DNA from: JBLHHI01 sp047614125
Lineage (GTDB): Bacteria > Bacteroidota > Bacteroidia > NS11-12g > UBA9320
Reading direction: 5' to 3'
Length of the DNA: 25,026 nt
NCBI GenBank assembly: GCA_047614125.1
Contig: JBLHHI010000044.1
Span: forward strand, 1-25,026
In this document: in pieces, positions 8,672 to 16,186 of the stretch
How positions within the stretch are numbered: the stretch's first letter is position 1
How the letters are laid out: every line of letters begins with the position of its first letter
The notes under the pieces: model-generated
What the model was told of the DNA's origin: nothing
Seen by the model: the letters and a program-made list of their open reading frames with translations, nothing else
The model's database searches: none
Made by a program: the position numbers and the translations under genes

Positions 8672-9874
8672 ATGATTAAAACTTCATTTTTGCACATTCC
8701 TATTTTAAGCTTTTTCGTAGGGATTGTTCTTTTAACTTCTTGCAAAAAATCGGAGGAAATTGCATTGGGTAACAGCGGCTTGATCGCCCTTAGTTCGCAT
8801 TCGGGATCAGAACGTGTTTCCATTCAATCAACCTCAGATGGGGGCTTTTTGGTGGTAAGTCATACGCGCCGAAATCAGGATCAAGACATTTCAATCATGC
8901 AATTCAATGAAGATTTAGTCTTGCAATGGGAACGACTCATCGGGGGCAAGTTTGACGATAAAATGGAACACGTTTTTATCGATCGAGATCAGAACATCTT
9001 CATTGCTGGCTTTGCATTTGGCTTTGGTCAAGATACGCTCAGGCCTCGGTTATCGCGAGATTGGCTTCCCTATTTTCATCTGCTCTCAGCAAGCGGAACA
9101 ACCTTGTGGGAAACAACAACCCTTTTTCAGAATTACAATAAATCGAATCAAAACTTTACGGATGTGGCTCAAGATCCGAATGGCAACTACCTTGTGAGTG
9201 GCAAGATTTCAGTGTTGGCACAAGACACGAATGGAAACTTTTTTGGAGCCAATCGATTCCCAACCATCGTAAAAATTGAAGCTGATGGCACTAAGCCAAG
9301 GCTGTTCATTCGATCCTTCCAATCAGCCGAAGCCAATATTGAAGCCATTGTGCAAGTTGCATCTAAGACCTATGCCTTTGGGCACGGTCTGGTCTCGAAT
9401 TCGCAGGCCGAGTACTATACCATTGATCCCGGAAATGTTGGTGGAATGGATCGATGCAAGACTATAGATACGCTCAACTGGCGGTCGGATGCTCAACTTT
9501 CAAACCCCCTTATTGCCACACTTATAAAACAAGAAAGTGACCTCTTGCATTCGTTTGTAATCAATCGCAACCTACTCGTTCGATACACCCTACAAATCTC
9601 AACCAAGAAAATGGCGGTTGAAATCATGCCAATGCCTTTTAGAGATGTTACCTGGGCCGGACAAGATGCAAACGCCTTTATGTTTGCCACAGAAAGCGGT
9701 TGGATTTATGAAACCGACAGCGAGTTGAAACTTACCAACTCATTTCATTCCAACTATCCTATTAAGCAAATTTGCAAACGAAAAGATGGTGGATACAATG
9801 CGGTGATATATCAAGGTGATGTGTTTTTCCTAGCACGATTAAATGAAAAAGGCCAAGTTGTTGATCATGAATAA
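8672..9874 (+). CDS. Lipoprotein with beta-propeller-like repeats, first of a paralogous pair
   Basis: The protein has 400 residues. A lipoprotein signal peptide ends in LLTSC with Cys24 as the lipidated residue, followed by KKSEE; a Lys/acidic stretch after the Cys resembles the surface-export signals described for some Bacteroidota lipoproteins, though it is not an exact match. The mature part has repeats of the kind T-S-D-G-G-F-L-V-V ... D-I-S-I-M-Q-F-N-E-D-L-V-L-Q-W-E-R-L-I-G-G, typical of Bacteroidota proteins predicted to form beta-propellers; the same pattern recurs at the end (KRKDGGYNAVIYQGDVFFLARLNEKGQVV). The stop overlaps the next gene's start by 8 bases. The downstream gene is a divergent paralogue. 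The role is unknown; a surface-exposed binding or scaffold protein is my inference. Confidence 0.75.
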   Translation: MIKTSFLHIPILSFFVGIVLLTSCKKSEEIALGNSGLIALSSHSGSERVSIQSTSDGGFLVVSHTRRNQDQDISIMQFNEDLVLQWERLIGGKFDDKMEHVFIDRDQNIFIAGFAFGFGQDTLRPRLSRDWLPYFHLLSASGTTLWETTTLFQNYNKSNQNFTDVAQDPNGNYLVSGKISVLAQDTNGNFFGANRFPTIVKIEADGTKPRLFIRSFQSAEANIEAIVQVASKTYAFGHGLVSNSQAEYYTIDPGNVGGMDRCKTIDTLNWRSDAQLSNPLIATLIKQESDLLHSFVINRNLLVRYTLQISTKKMAVEIMPMPFRDVTWAGQDANAFMFATESGWIYETDSELKLTNSFHSNYPIKQICKRKDGGYNAVIYQGDVFFLARLNEKGQVVDHE

Positions 9875-11096
9875 ATTCCGTAGTTTTATTGTCGTTCTTT
9901 TGGTCCTGCAGATCTCTGCATGTACTGATGATTCGAAAAACCAGTCGAAGGTAAACCTTCTTCAGCTCGATGATTTTATAATTAGATCCATACAGAAAGG
10001 GTCTGATAATGCGGTGATTTGCACAGGATTTTACGAAAAATTGGATGACTTCGTTGTACTCGAATACAATGAAGACCTCAATTTTCAACGTAAAACCCAG
10101 CTGAATGGTTTGGCTAAATTTAATGGGTCCGTTAAACTTTTGTCGCTTCAAGAAAATGGGTATTTAATCAGTTGCTTTATATCAAGCGATGTTCCGCAAC
10201 GATTAATGCTCTACAAAACCGACCCTGATTTCAACATTACAAAAGAAGTGCAAGTAAGCAGTTGGAACAACGCAGAATCTAAAACGAACGTGCGCCAACT
10301 CATTGAGCTCAAAAATGGTGATATCTTAATGGCGTTCGACACCATGGGAATTAGTCCAAAATTCTCCGGTTTCGTTTTTCAACGTTTCGACAAGGATCTT
10401 GAAACGCTCTTTAGATATGCCGACAACATAATGCCTAATACAGGTGGTTTTTCGCCTCGAATTGTTGAACTAGAAGATGAGAGCTTGTTTTACGTTATTG
10501 CAACAAGCCATGCCGATATTGGCGGTCCGTTTAAGTCGATTCGCAGCGGACGCTTAAGCAAGGCAGGGGCATCGTTGTTCTCGAACTTTACCTCGAAGCA
10601 AGAACCCTTGCTTGCTCCGGTTGGGTTATCGCTCATGAACAACAAACTGGTGTACGAAGTACTTATTAACCAAGAAGTATTGCATTTCATGACCTTTGAC
10701 ATCGAGACGGGCGGCATCTTGCTCGATCAAGAAATGAGCTATAATGAAGTAAATCATTTTAATCAATACGGAGCCTTTGTGAACCAATACCCATTCACCT
10801 TGTTAGTGGCGCAGACCATTGGCGAAGCAAATTCTTTTTCATCTCATGGCACGCAAAGTCAAGGACACGTACTCTACTCCAAAGCAACGAGTTCATTGTT
10901 CATGTCGACCGTTAATGACCAATTAATTCCAAGCGTCGCTTTCAACGTACAACTACCCGCATTTGATCAAGTAAAATCGTACCGACAACTCTACCAAAAC
11001 GACGGGAATGTTTTGGTTGCTGTAAGTTACGATTACCTTGGTGAAAGCTATTTCAATCTCCAAAAACTGGATTTGAATGGCAAAGTAGTGGAGTAA
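9867..11096 (+). CDS. Lipoprotein with beta-propeller-like repeats, second of a paralogous pair
   Basis: The protein has 409 residues. I start at the ATG at 9867, which overlaps the upstream stop (ATGAATAA), rather than the in-frame ATG at 9843, because it gives a compact lipoprotein signal (MNKFRSFIVVLLVLQISAC, Cys19) followed by TDD. It is related to the preceding gene: IRSIQKGSDNAVICTGF ... DDFVVLEYNEDLNFQRKTQLNG aligns with its VSIQSTSDGGFLVVSH ... DISIMQFNEDLVLQWERLIGG, and both end with L-N-E/L-K/N-G-Q/K-V-V. The conserved DGG turns of propeller repeats are weaker here. Overlap suggests coupled translation and perhaps a joint complex. I do not recognise a specific family. Confidence 0.72.
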   Translation: MNKFRSFIVVLLVLQISACTDDSKNQSKVNLLQLDDFIIRSIQKGSDNAVICTGFYEKLDDFVVLEYNEDLNFQRKTQLNGLAKFNGSVKLLSLQENGYLISCFISSDVPQRLMLYKTDPDFNITKEVQVSSWNNAESKTNVRQLIELKNGDILMAFDTMGISPKFSGFVFQRFDKDLETLFRYADNIMPNTGGFSPRIVELEDESLFYVIATSHADIGGPFKSIRSGRLSKAGASLFSNFTSKQEPLLAPVGLSLMNNKLVYEVLINQEVLHFMTFDIETGGILLDQEMSYNEVNHFNQYGAFVNQYPFTLLVAQTIGEANSFSSHGTQSQGHVLYSKATSSLFMSTVNDQLIPSVAFNVQLPAFDQVKSYRQLYQNDGNVLVAVSYDYLGESYFNLQKLDLNGKVVE

Positions 11097-11305
11097 ATTT
11101 GGGTTGAATGAGTAGGGTAAAATCTTATTTTAAGCCAGTCCATGCAGATCAAAGTAAGTTTTCAGAGATAAGTTGCAAGCCACGTCCATTCTTTCGAGTG
11201 GCGATGTGCGTTTTAACGGATGGGGTAGAAGCCTTCCGCAGTTTTAAAATCGAAGAAATTAACTCCACTTAATGTCCGCAGAAAACATCAAAATAAAAGA
11301 TTAAA
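11097..11305 (+). other. Intergenic gap with a doubtful 54-codon ORF
   Basis: An ORF from 11108 to 11272 (MSRVKSYFKPVHADQ ... FRSFKIEEINST) is open on the plus strand, and the minus strand also reads protein-like in places (VNFFDFKTAEGFYPIR). The competing readings suggest a dispersed repeat or decayed sequence rather than a gene. A short ORF starting at 11272 ends in TAA before the regulator's TTG start. Confidence 0.2.
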
Positions 11306-11785
11306 TTGAAGAGAATAGAAGTAAAAAAAGGTGAAATCCTCCAAAAGATAGGAGAGTTAAACAGCAAGGTATATCATGTTGAATCTGGTTTGTTACGCAG
11401 TTATTCCATTGACGATAAAGGGAAAGAACATATATTTATGTTTGGTCCTAAAAATTGGATTGTAGCCGACAATTGTGAAGCGAAAACTCCTTGTGAATTA
11501 TTTATAGATGCCTTAGAAGATTCCATTCTGGTTGTAAATGAAAAAGACCTTGCCGTACAAAATTCAAATGTAACCGCATTGATAAATCGCCTTGCTGTTT
11601 TACAAAAACGAGTAATCATGTTGATGAGTACCTCAGCGTTGGAACGCTATATGCATTTCATGCAAACATACCCAGATATCATTCAGAGAGTTCCACAAAG
11701 AATGATTGCTTCTTATTTAGGAATAACACCCGAAGCTTTAAGTAGAGTTAGAAAAGAACAATCCAGAAATAAATTTATTTCTTGA
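11306..11785 (+). CDS. Crp/Fnr-family transcriptional regulator (short form)
   Basis: The protein has 159 residues, starting at TTG 11306. No ATG or GTG is available in frame, since a TAA lies at 11294-11296. Residues 1-85 are the beta-roll sensor domain in a form common in Bacteroidota (VKKGEILQKIGELNSKVYHV, GLLRSYSIDDKGKEHIFMFGP, ELFIDALEDS). The dimer helix follows (LINRLAVLQKRVIMLMS, with ERYMHFMQTYPDI). Residues 128-152 are the winged-helix DNA-binding motif (RVPQRMIASYLGITPEALSRVR). It begins close to the first strand, so the N-terminal helix of classical Crp is absent. This may be natural for the subgroup or mean the true start was lost. The sensor cysteines of FNR are not evident, so the ligand is unknown. 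An FNR-like site overlaps its stop codon in front of the next gene, so it probably regulates that gene. Confidence 0.82.
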   Translation: MKRIEVKKGEILQKIGELNSKVYHVESGLLRSYSIDDKGKEHIFMFGPKNWIVADNCEAKTPCELFIDALEDSILVVNEKDLAVQNSNVTALINRLAVLQKRVIMLMSTSALERYMHFMQTYPDIIQRVPQRMIASYLGITPEALSRVRKEQSRNKFIS

Positions 11786-11795
11786 CCTACATCAA
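11782..11795 (+). promoter_or_regulatory. FNR/CRP-like operator (TTGAC-N4-ATCAA)
   Basis: TTGACCTACATCAA is a near-perfect match to the FNR-type half-sites TTGAT-N4-ATCAA. It overlaps the stop codon of the regulator gene. Its centre (11788.5) lies about 43 bases before the start predicted from the -7 box at 11818-11825, the spacing expected for class II activation (-41.5). Confidence 0.55.
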
Positions 11796-11817
11796 TGCCC
11801 AGCTTTTTTCAAGTGGT

Positions 11818-11825
11818 CATCTTTG
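11818..11825 (+). promoter_or_regulatory. Candidate -7 element for the DoxX-like gene
   Basis: CATCTTTG differs from TAnnTTTG by one base. With the operator 22 bases upstream and no TTG at the usual place, it looks like an activator-dependent promoter. The predicted start is near 11832, excluding the in-frame ATG at 11795 as the real start of the next gene. Confidence 0.4.
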
Positions 11826-11851
11826 CAGTGTTAATGATTATAAAAAACAAA

Positions 11852-12238
11852 ATGATGGGTCTACACGAATTGCAAATTAGCAAAACAAGAAAAATTACAG
11901 GGTACACACTTTCAATATTACCCTCTTTATTGATATTAATGGCCGGAATATCCAAGCTAATGGGCTCTGAAGAAATGGTGCAAAATTTTGCAAATCTGCC
12001 TAATTGGGAAAATCAAATGATGTTTATCGGAGTATTAGAGTTGGTTATTCTTGTTCTATACTGGATACCTAAAACAATGAACTTGGGTTTTTTTTTAATG
12101 TTAGGTTTTATGGGTGGAGCACTTCTAGCTGAAGTAGTTTTAAAAGGCGGTATTCCAATACCTGCAATCTTTGTAACAACTTTATTTTATGTTGGAACAA
12201 TGCTTAGAAAACCTGCCCTATCTAATTTGGGTATATAA
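11852..12238 (+). CDS. DoxX-like family integral membrane protein
   Basis: The protein has 128 residues, starting at ATG 11852 (11834 and 11855 are also possible). The upstream ATG at 11795 lies inside the operator and before the predicted promoter start, so I reject it. After a basic N-terminal stretch (ISKTRKITGY) there are four hydrophobic segments: TLSILPSLLILMAGISKLMG, MMFIGVLELVILVLYWIP, MNLGFFLMLGFMGGALLAEVVL and IFVTTLFYVGTML. The motif ILMAGISKLMG followed by a short loop and N-F-A-N-L is typical of the DoxX_2 group, about 120-130 residues long. These are small membrane proteins of poorly known function, some tied to redox or oxidative stress. Position right behind a Crp/Fnr regulator with its own operator suggests one regulated unit. 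The base composition is AT-richer than the neighbours upstream. Confidence 0.8.
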   Translation: MMGLHELQISKTRKITGYTLSILPSLLILMAGISKLMGSEEMVQNFANLPNWENQMMFIGVLELVILVLYWIPKTMNLGFFLMLGFMGGALLAEVVLKGGIPIPAIFVTTLFYVGTMLRKPALSNLGI

Positions 12239-12258
12239 AAAATAACTGCTTAATATAA

Positions 12259-12527
12259 TAACCTGAGTTCGATTAATATTTGCAGGTTCAGATTTTTATA
12301 AAATTGTATAGTCGAAGCGTCCTGTTTGTAGGTTTACCGGGGTAAACCAAGAACGGATAATGAAGACTATGCGGCTTTATTAAAAAGCAAATTTCTCATT
12401 TCCACTTGTCAACAGCAATCTACTTCATCAAAATCGTTCAAAATAGCCCGCTATTTTTCACAATTTTCATTCGCATCTCACTATTGACAAGCGTTCTGAA
12501 CCGCAAGGATTAATCGAACTCAGGTTA
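12259..12527 (+). repeat. Structured repeat element A (MITE-like, full length)
   Basis: This 269-base element is bounded by a perfect 19-base inverted repeat: TAACCTGAGTTCGATTAAT at 12259-12277 and its complement at 12509-12527. It has no coding capacity. Inside are a hairpin GGTTTA-CCGGGG-TAAACC (12331-12348), a long-range pairing CTTGTCAA (12405-12412) with TTGACAAG (12484-12491), and a local stem AAAATAGC/GCTATTTT. It starts 20 bases after the DoxX gene's stop. Its last 69 bases recur at 14918-14986 with a single mismatch, and its layout recurs at 21548-21773. No clear target duplication is seen here. Confidence 0.75.
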
Positions 12528-12837
12528 GTAGTGAAAAGTGAAAAACTGAGGATTGAGGATTGAGGATGAAATATTGATAATTGGGAAAGTGTGCGTCCCT
12601 AATTAGTGTTGACCAGTTTAACACTAATTATATTCAAACTCAAACTCAATGTCATTATGAACTCGTTTCAGGATCTTCATAGAACTAGTACAATGCTCAT
12701 CAAAGCATTTGGCGTGCGGGCTATCAAACATTCGTATTGTTCGATTAACATTCATTTACTAATCACCAAGACCCTGAGTCGAGCTCAGAGCGACTCCAAG
12801 CTCTGTGGTGGATAAGTCTTGACACTAATACTTCCTT
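12528..12837. other. Non-coding gap between convergent genes: tandem repeat, hairpin, REP-like sequence
   Basis: Contents: three tandem copies of TGAGGAT (12547-12567). A perfect 11-base stem with a 9-base loop, TAATTAGTGTT/AACACTAATTA (12600-12630), could end transcription from both sides. A degenerate REP-like palindrome (about 12648-12680) is built around TGAACTCGTTTCA. A 6-base stem GAGTCG/CGACTC (12776-12796) lacks a T run. ACACTAAT recurs at 12820-12827, complementary to ATTAGTGT in the first hairpin. A short ORF at 12606-12815 is not credible, as it lies over these repeats. Confidence 0.45.
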
Positions 12838-14199
12838 CTAAGAATTCATATAATGTTTAAAAAACAATGGGATGGTCTCAATTCCTTTGTTAAAATTGAA
12901 GATACCAAACTTTTCATTGGGCGAATGGATGGCATCTGTATCCAAGCCAAAACCCATTAAAATGGATTTAACCCCTAAAACATCTTCAAACAAAGCAACG
13001 ATTGGAATACTTCCACCACTTCGAGTGGGTACCGGTGATTTGCCAAAGCTTTCTTCCAACGCCGAAACCGCTGCATTATACGCCTTCGAGCCTGATGGAG
13101 TTACATATGGGTTTCCGCCATGGTGTGGAGTTACCTTAACACGCACCGATTTTGGGGCAATTGCCTCGAAATGTTTGGTAAACAGTTCCGTAATCCGGTC
13201 GCAGTTTTGATTTGGTACCAAACGCATCGAAATTTTGGCATTGGCCTTCGAAGGCAAAACAGTCTTACTCCCTTCGCCAATGTAGCCACCCCAAATCCCA
13301 TTTACATCGAGGGTTGGACGGATTCCGGTTTGTTCAACAACGCTGTACCCCTTTTCGCCATAAACTTCGGCAACAGCCAATTGCTCCTTATATACTTCAA
13401 TATTAAAGGGTACTTTAGACATTTCAGCGCGTTCTTTAGCACTCAGCTCAATAACATCATCATAAAAGCCTGGAATGGTAATGTGTCTGTTTTCATCGTG
13501 TAATGAGGCAATCATTGTACAAAGTATATTAGCTGGATTACCAACCGCACCGCCATATACACCACTGTGCAAATCGATGCTGGGTCCAGTAACTTCAACC
13601 TCTACATACGATAGCCCTCGAAGTCCAACATCCAGCGATGGCGTATCATTGTCGATCATTGCGGTGTCGGAAATTAGGATTACATCGCATGCCAACTTTT
13701 CTTTGTTTGCCTTGCAATAGGTTCCCAAGTTCGACGAACCAACTTCTTCCTCACCTTCAATCATAAACTTTACGTTGCATGTCAAGGTATTGGTGTTCAT
13801 CATGGTTTCAAACGCCTTAACATGCATATACACCTGGCCCTTGTCATCGCAAGCCCCGCGCGCATAAATCTTCCCGTCGCGTATGGTTGGCTCAAAGGGA
13901 GGAGTTTCCCATAAATGGTCTGGCGACGAAGGCTGAACATCGTAATGGCCATATACCAGTACCGTTGGTAAGGCCGGATCGATGATTTTTTCGCCATATA
14001 CTATGGGGTGACCTGCGGTTTTTTCTACCACAACTTGATCGGCTCCGGCAAGTTTTAACTTGTTGGCTACGTATTCGGCTGCTGCCACAACGTCGTTTTT
14101 GTATACGCTGTCGGCACTAATGGATGGAATACGAAGCCATTCTAGAAGTTCGTTTAAGAATCGCTCTTGATTTTTTTGGATATAGTCTGCTTGTGTCAT
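12838..14199 (-). CDS. M20 family metallopeptidase (dipeptidase)
   Basis: The protein has 453 residues, full length for the M20 CNDP-like group, with no signal peptide, so cytosolic. It hydrolyses dipeptides or short peptides with a two-metal centre. Motifs are all present: GHYDVQP (His85, Asp87), RGACDDKGQ (bridging Asp near 118-119), EGEEEVGS (catalytic and metal Glu near 150-152), ISDT (Asp178), the lid-domain HSG (His211) and C-terminal HSPNE (metal His). The lid/dimerisation domain lies between about 195 and 350. The ATG at 14199 gives the expected N-terminus (helix ending FLNELLEWLRIPSIS). It is a lone gene facing the DoxX gene across the repeat-rich gap. The family is firm; which peptides it prefers is not visible. 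Confidence 0.95.
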   Translation of the reverse strand: MTQADYIQKNQERFLNELLEWLRIPSISADSVYKNDVVAAAEYVANKLKLAGADQVVVEKTAGHPIVYGEKIIDPALPTVLVYGHYDVQPSSPDHLWETPPFEPTIRDGKIYARGACDDKGQVYMHVKAFETMMNTNTLTCNVKFMIEGEEEVGSSNLGTYCKANKEKLACDVILISDTAMIDNDTPSLDVGLRGLSYVEVEVTGPSIDLHSGVYGGAVGNPANILCTMIASLHDENRHITIPGFYDDVIELSAKERAEMSKVPFNIEVYKEQLAVAEVYGEKGYSVVEQTGIRPTLDVNGIWGGYIGEGSKTVLPSKANAKISMRLVPNQNCDRITELFTKHFEAIAPKSVRVKVTPHHGGNPYVTPSGSKAYNAAVSALEESFGKSPVPTRSGGSIPIVALFEDVLGVKSILMGFGLDTDAIHSPNEKFGIFNFNKGIETIPLFFKHYMNS

Positions 14200-14901
14200 G
14201 TCTCAATTTGAGCAACGAAGGTACTTTTTTTTGCCAGTCTGAAAGATGAACGACGATCTACTTTTTAACGGCCAATTAACGCTTCATAGTTGCAAGTGTT
14301 CAGCCGCATTAACATCCCTATAACGTTTATATGGCGACAAAATGGACGACGGATATTTTTTTAATTTGGCTAAGCTGATGAGAGTTCCTCATCCACCGCA
14401 CCACAACAAACATCGACATCAATAATGGATTGTATTGATCAAATAACCTTGCACGCTATCTTCCAACCTATTATCACTCAATTTTTGCGACAAACCGTTG
14501 GCGTGTTGTTAGACACAAATGCGGTTTGAAAAAAAATACTGTGATATTTAGAAACAAGGCACTTTAATGCTCGGAAAAGTAGGATTCCCGAAATTGGAAA
14601 AATTGACTCAAGATGGGAGGTCATTTTGGAAATGAAACATCATTTATGACCGTTTCTTTTCCTATAAAACTCGATAACCCATTCATTCAATTGTTTGCAT
14701 CATTGGACACTAGTGCTTTTCTACTATTTTTCGCCGAAATTCTCAATTGTGGCACTCATGGCACTTGTGTTGTACCAGTAACATCAAAGAACTCATATTT
14801 GTCAAGAACAATTTTATCTACACCAAAAGCTGCTGCGCTTCAATCTATCAAAGGCATGGGTTAGATGCTGAATTTTAGGTATTCAACTTTAACAATGTTT
14901 A
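14200..14901. other. Long non-coding stretch
   Basis: About 700 bases without a supportable gene. The plus-strand ORF at 14613-14864 (83 codons) matches nothing I know. The minus strand in the same area reads protein-like only if TGA is ignored. I see no tRNA, rRNA or CRISPR. No convincing promoter for the peptidase was found: the best box before its ATG has one mismatch and no TTG. Confidence 0.4.
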
Positions 14902-14986
14902 TAACCTGAGTTCGATTCACAATTTTCATTGGCATCTCACTATTGACAAGCGTTCTGAACCGCAAGGATTAATCGAACTCAGGTTA
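14902..14986 (+). repeat. Structured repeat element B (internally deleted copy of A)
   Basis: This 85-base element has the 16-base ends TAACCTGAGTTCGATT and its complement. Bases 14918-14986 match 12459-12527 of element A at 68 of 69 positions. Relative to A it lacks one continuous block of 184 bases, equivalent to 12275-12458, so only the two ends remain. This is the classic pattern of a miniature derivative formed by internal deletion. Confidence 0.7.
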
Positions 14987-14987
14987 T

Positions 14988-15107
14988 TAGAAACCCAATT
15001 AGCTTCGTTGAAATCAGTCGGTTTATAAATATAAACCTTCCTGTTTTCGCCTCACTACTTGGCCTCTATCCAAATCTGAATTTAAAAAGATTAATCGAAC
15101 TGAGGTT
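14988..15107 (-). repeat. Structured repeat element B2 (left half, inverted)
   Basis: Read on the minus strand from 15107, this begins AACCTCAGTTCGATTAATC, continues like element C (the TTCAGATTTG block), and holds the hairpin GGTTTATATTTATAAACC at 15037-15020, exactly 70 bases from its outer end as in C. It then diverges into unmatched sequence up to element B. B and B2 together (14902-15107) have outer inverted ends flanked by TAT on both sides, so they may be one rearranged insertion. Confidence 0.6.
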
Positions 15108-15108
15108 T

Positions 15109-15228
15109 ATAATAACCAATACAACGAACAACTTTCAAATTGACTTGAGCAAGTACCCTACCGGGATTTACCGTGTAGTATTAGTAACCGGGTATGAGAA
15201 GCAAGTGTTGAAAATAACTCACCACTAA
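15109..15228 (+). pseudogene. C-terminal remnant of a T9SS type A sorting domain
   Basis: The frame ending at TAA 15226-15228 reads FQIDLSKYPTGIYRVVLV, then TGYEKQVLKITHH. This is the final third of a type A sorting domain: the D-L-S-x-Y-x-x-G-I-Y motif, a last beta strand and a basic end. No start or upstream domain exists, because the repeat pair B/B2 ends directly before it at 15107. If B/B2 is removed with one TAT, the frame stays open a little further left (to an ATG at 14865, preceded by a TAG), without recognisable sequence. So a T9SS cargo gene once ended here and its body was lost. Confidence 0.6.
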
Positions 15229-15330
15229 CATGCCACTGCGATTCGTTCGTCGATATTGAAACCGTTCTTAAGGTCTCACAATTTGTATTGCGAGGCTTTT
15301 TTTTTGGAGCTGAGACAATTTCATAAGCTT

Positions 15331-15338
15331 TATCTTTG
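15331..15338 (+). promoter_or_regulatory. -7 element for the phosphodiester glycosidase gene
   Basis: TATCTTTG matches TAnnTTTG exactly. A TTG at 15304-15306 is 24 bases upstream, slightly beyond the usual range. The leader to the ATG at 15413 would be about 68 bases. The rest of 15229-15412 shows nothing else notable. Confidence 0.4.
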
Positions 15339-15412
15339 TTAATTGATATCTGTATTTGCTGAATGTTTTAAATGACGAACTCAGGATTCAATATACTTCT
15401 CATCCATAAACT

Positions 15413-16186
15413 ATGAAGGTCAAACGTTTCATATCCGAATTTTTAATCTGCAGTTGCTGGGTTTTGTTTTGTTCTATAACCTTTGGTCTGTCAAGTACAA
15501 CGATTGAAATGGACGAGGAAAATAGAGTGGGCTATGTTCACAGCGAAACGGACGACATGTACTTCGTGGATCTTACAAAAAACAGTATTCAAAGCTTTTT
15601 GAAAACATCGCAAAATGAGTTTTATACAACCTTTGCCAATTGCGAAACAGAACTTGCGAGTACCGGAAAAAAAATGGTCTTTGCAACCAACGGCGGAATG
15701 TTTCACGCAAATCAAATGCCCGTGGGTTTATACATTGAAAACGGGATTCAAATCCAAGCCATAGATACCCTAAAGAAATCCGGAAACTTTTATTTGATGC
15801 CCAACGGCATTTTCAGCATTGAAGATGGAAAGGCTCAAATAAGAACAACTACACAATTTATAAAAGCAAAACCAAACCCAACGCTCGCCACCCAATCTGG
15901 GCCTATTTTGGTAACCAATGGCAAAATCCATCCAGCCTTTAACCGCGATTCTCCCAATCGGTATATTAGAAGCGGTGTGGGCATCATTGATGAAACACAT
16001 TTGGTCTTTGTTATTTCAAACAAAGCCGTAAACTTTCACTCTTTTGCCATCTTATTTCGCGATAAACTTAATTGCCAAAACGCGCTCTATCTCGATGGAG
16101 CCATTTCTAAAATGTTTGTGAACGACGGAGCCGATGTTCGATTGGAAGACGGAGCTTTTGGGGTCATTTTAGGAGTGGTGGAGTAA
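15413..16186 (+). CDS. Phosphodiester glycosidase family protein (NAGPA/DUF2233-like)
   Basis: The protein has 257 residues. An N-terminal hydrophobic stretch (about 8-28, ISEFLICSCWVLFCSITFG) is a signal peptide or anchor, placing it in the periplasm or outside. The body has the family pattern: KKMVFATNGGMF (about 85-97), PVGLYIENG, NFYLMPNGIFSI, ATQSGPILVTNGKIHP, RSGVGI, and near the C-terminus ALYLDGAISKMFV. These Gly/Asn/Asp motifs match the domain named after the mammalian uncovering enzyme NAGPA, found in bacteria as YigE-like proteins and in exopolysaccharide hydrolysis. Such enzymes cleave sugar-phosphate diesters; the bacterial substrate is rarely known. It is a single gene with its own promoter, and a 247-base gap separates it from the exporter operon. 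Family assignment is good; activity is inferred. Confidence 0.85.
   Translation: MKVKRFISEFLICSCWVLFCSITFGLSSTTIEMDEENRVGYVHSETDDMYFVDLTKNSIQSFLKTSQNEFYTTFANCETELASTGKKMVFATNGGMFHANQMPVGLYIENGIQIQAIDTLKKSGNFYLMPNGIFSIEDGKAQIRTTTQFIKAKPNPTLATQSGPILVTNGKIHPAFNRDSPNRYIRSGVGIIDETHLVFVISNKAVNFHSFAILFRDKLNCQNALYLDGAISKMFVNDGADVRLEDGAFGVILGVVE

Noticed and set aside
11108..11272. 54-codon ORF between the lipoprotein pair and the Crp/Fnr gene.
   Set aside because: No known family; the opposite strand is equally protein-like in part, suggesting a dispersed repeat or relic.
11795..11851. Start of the DoxX-like gene at ATG 11795.
   Set aside because: It overlaps the FNR-like operator and lies before the predicted transcription start; the first membrane segments do not need these residues.
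12538..12837. Possible CRISPR or tandem array around the TGAGGAT repeats.
   Set aside because: Only three 7-base copies with no spacers; no cas genes in the window.
14613..14864. Plus-strand ORF of 83 codons.
   Set aside because: No recognisable domain, no promoter, and it overlaps the competing minus-strand reading; treated as chance.
14568..14868. A minus-strand frame of about 98 codons that is protein-like if TGA is read as Trp (four TGA).
   Set aside because: The rest of the window uses TGA as stop, for example the Crp/Fnr gene at 11783-11785 and the first permease at 18454-18456. An open run of this length without TAA or TAG can occur by chance here, and I recognise no family.
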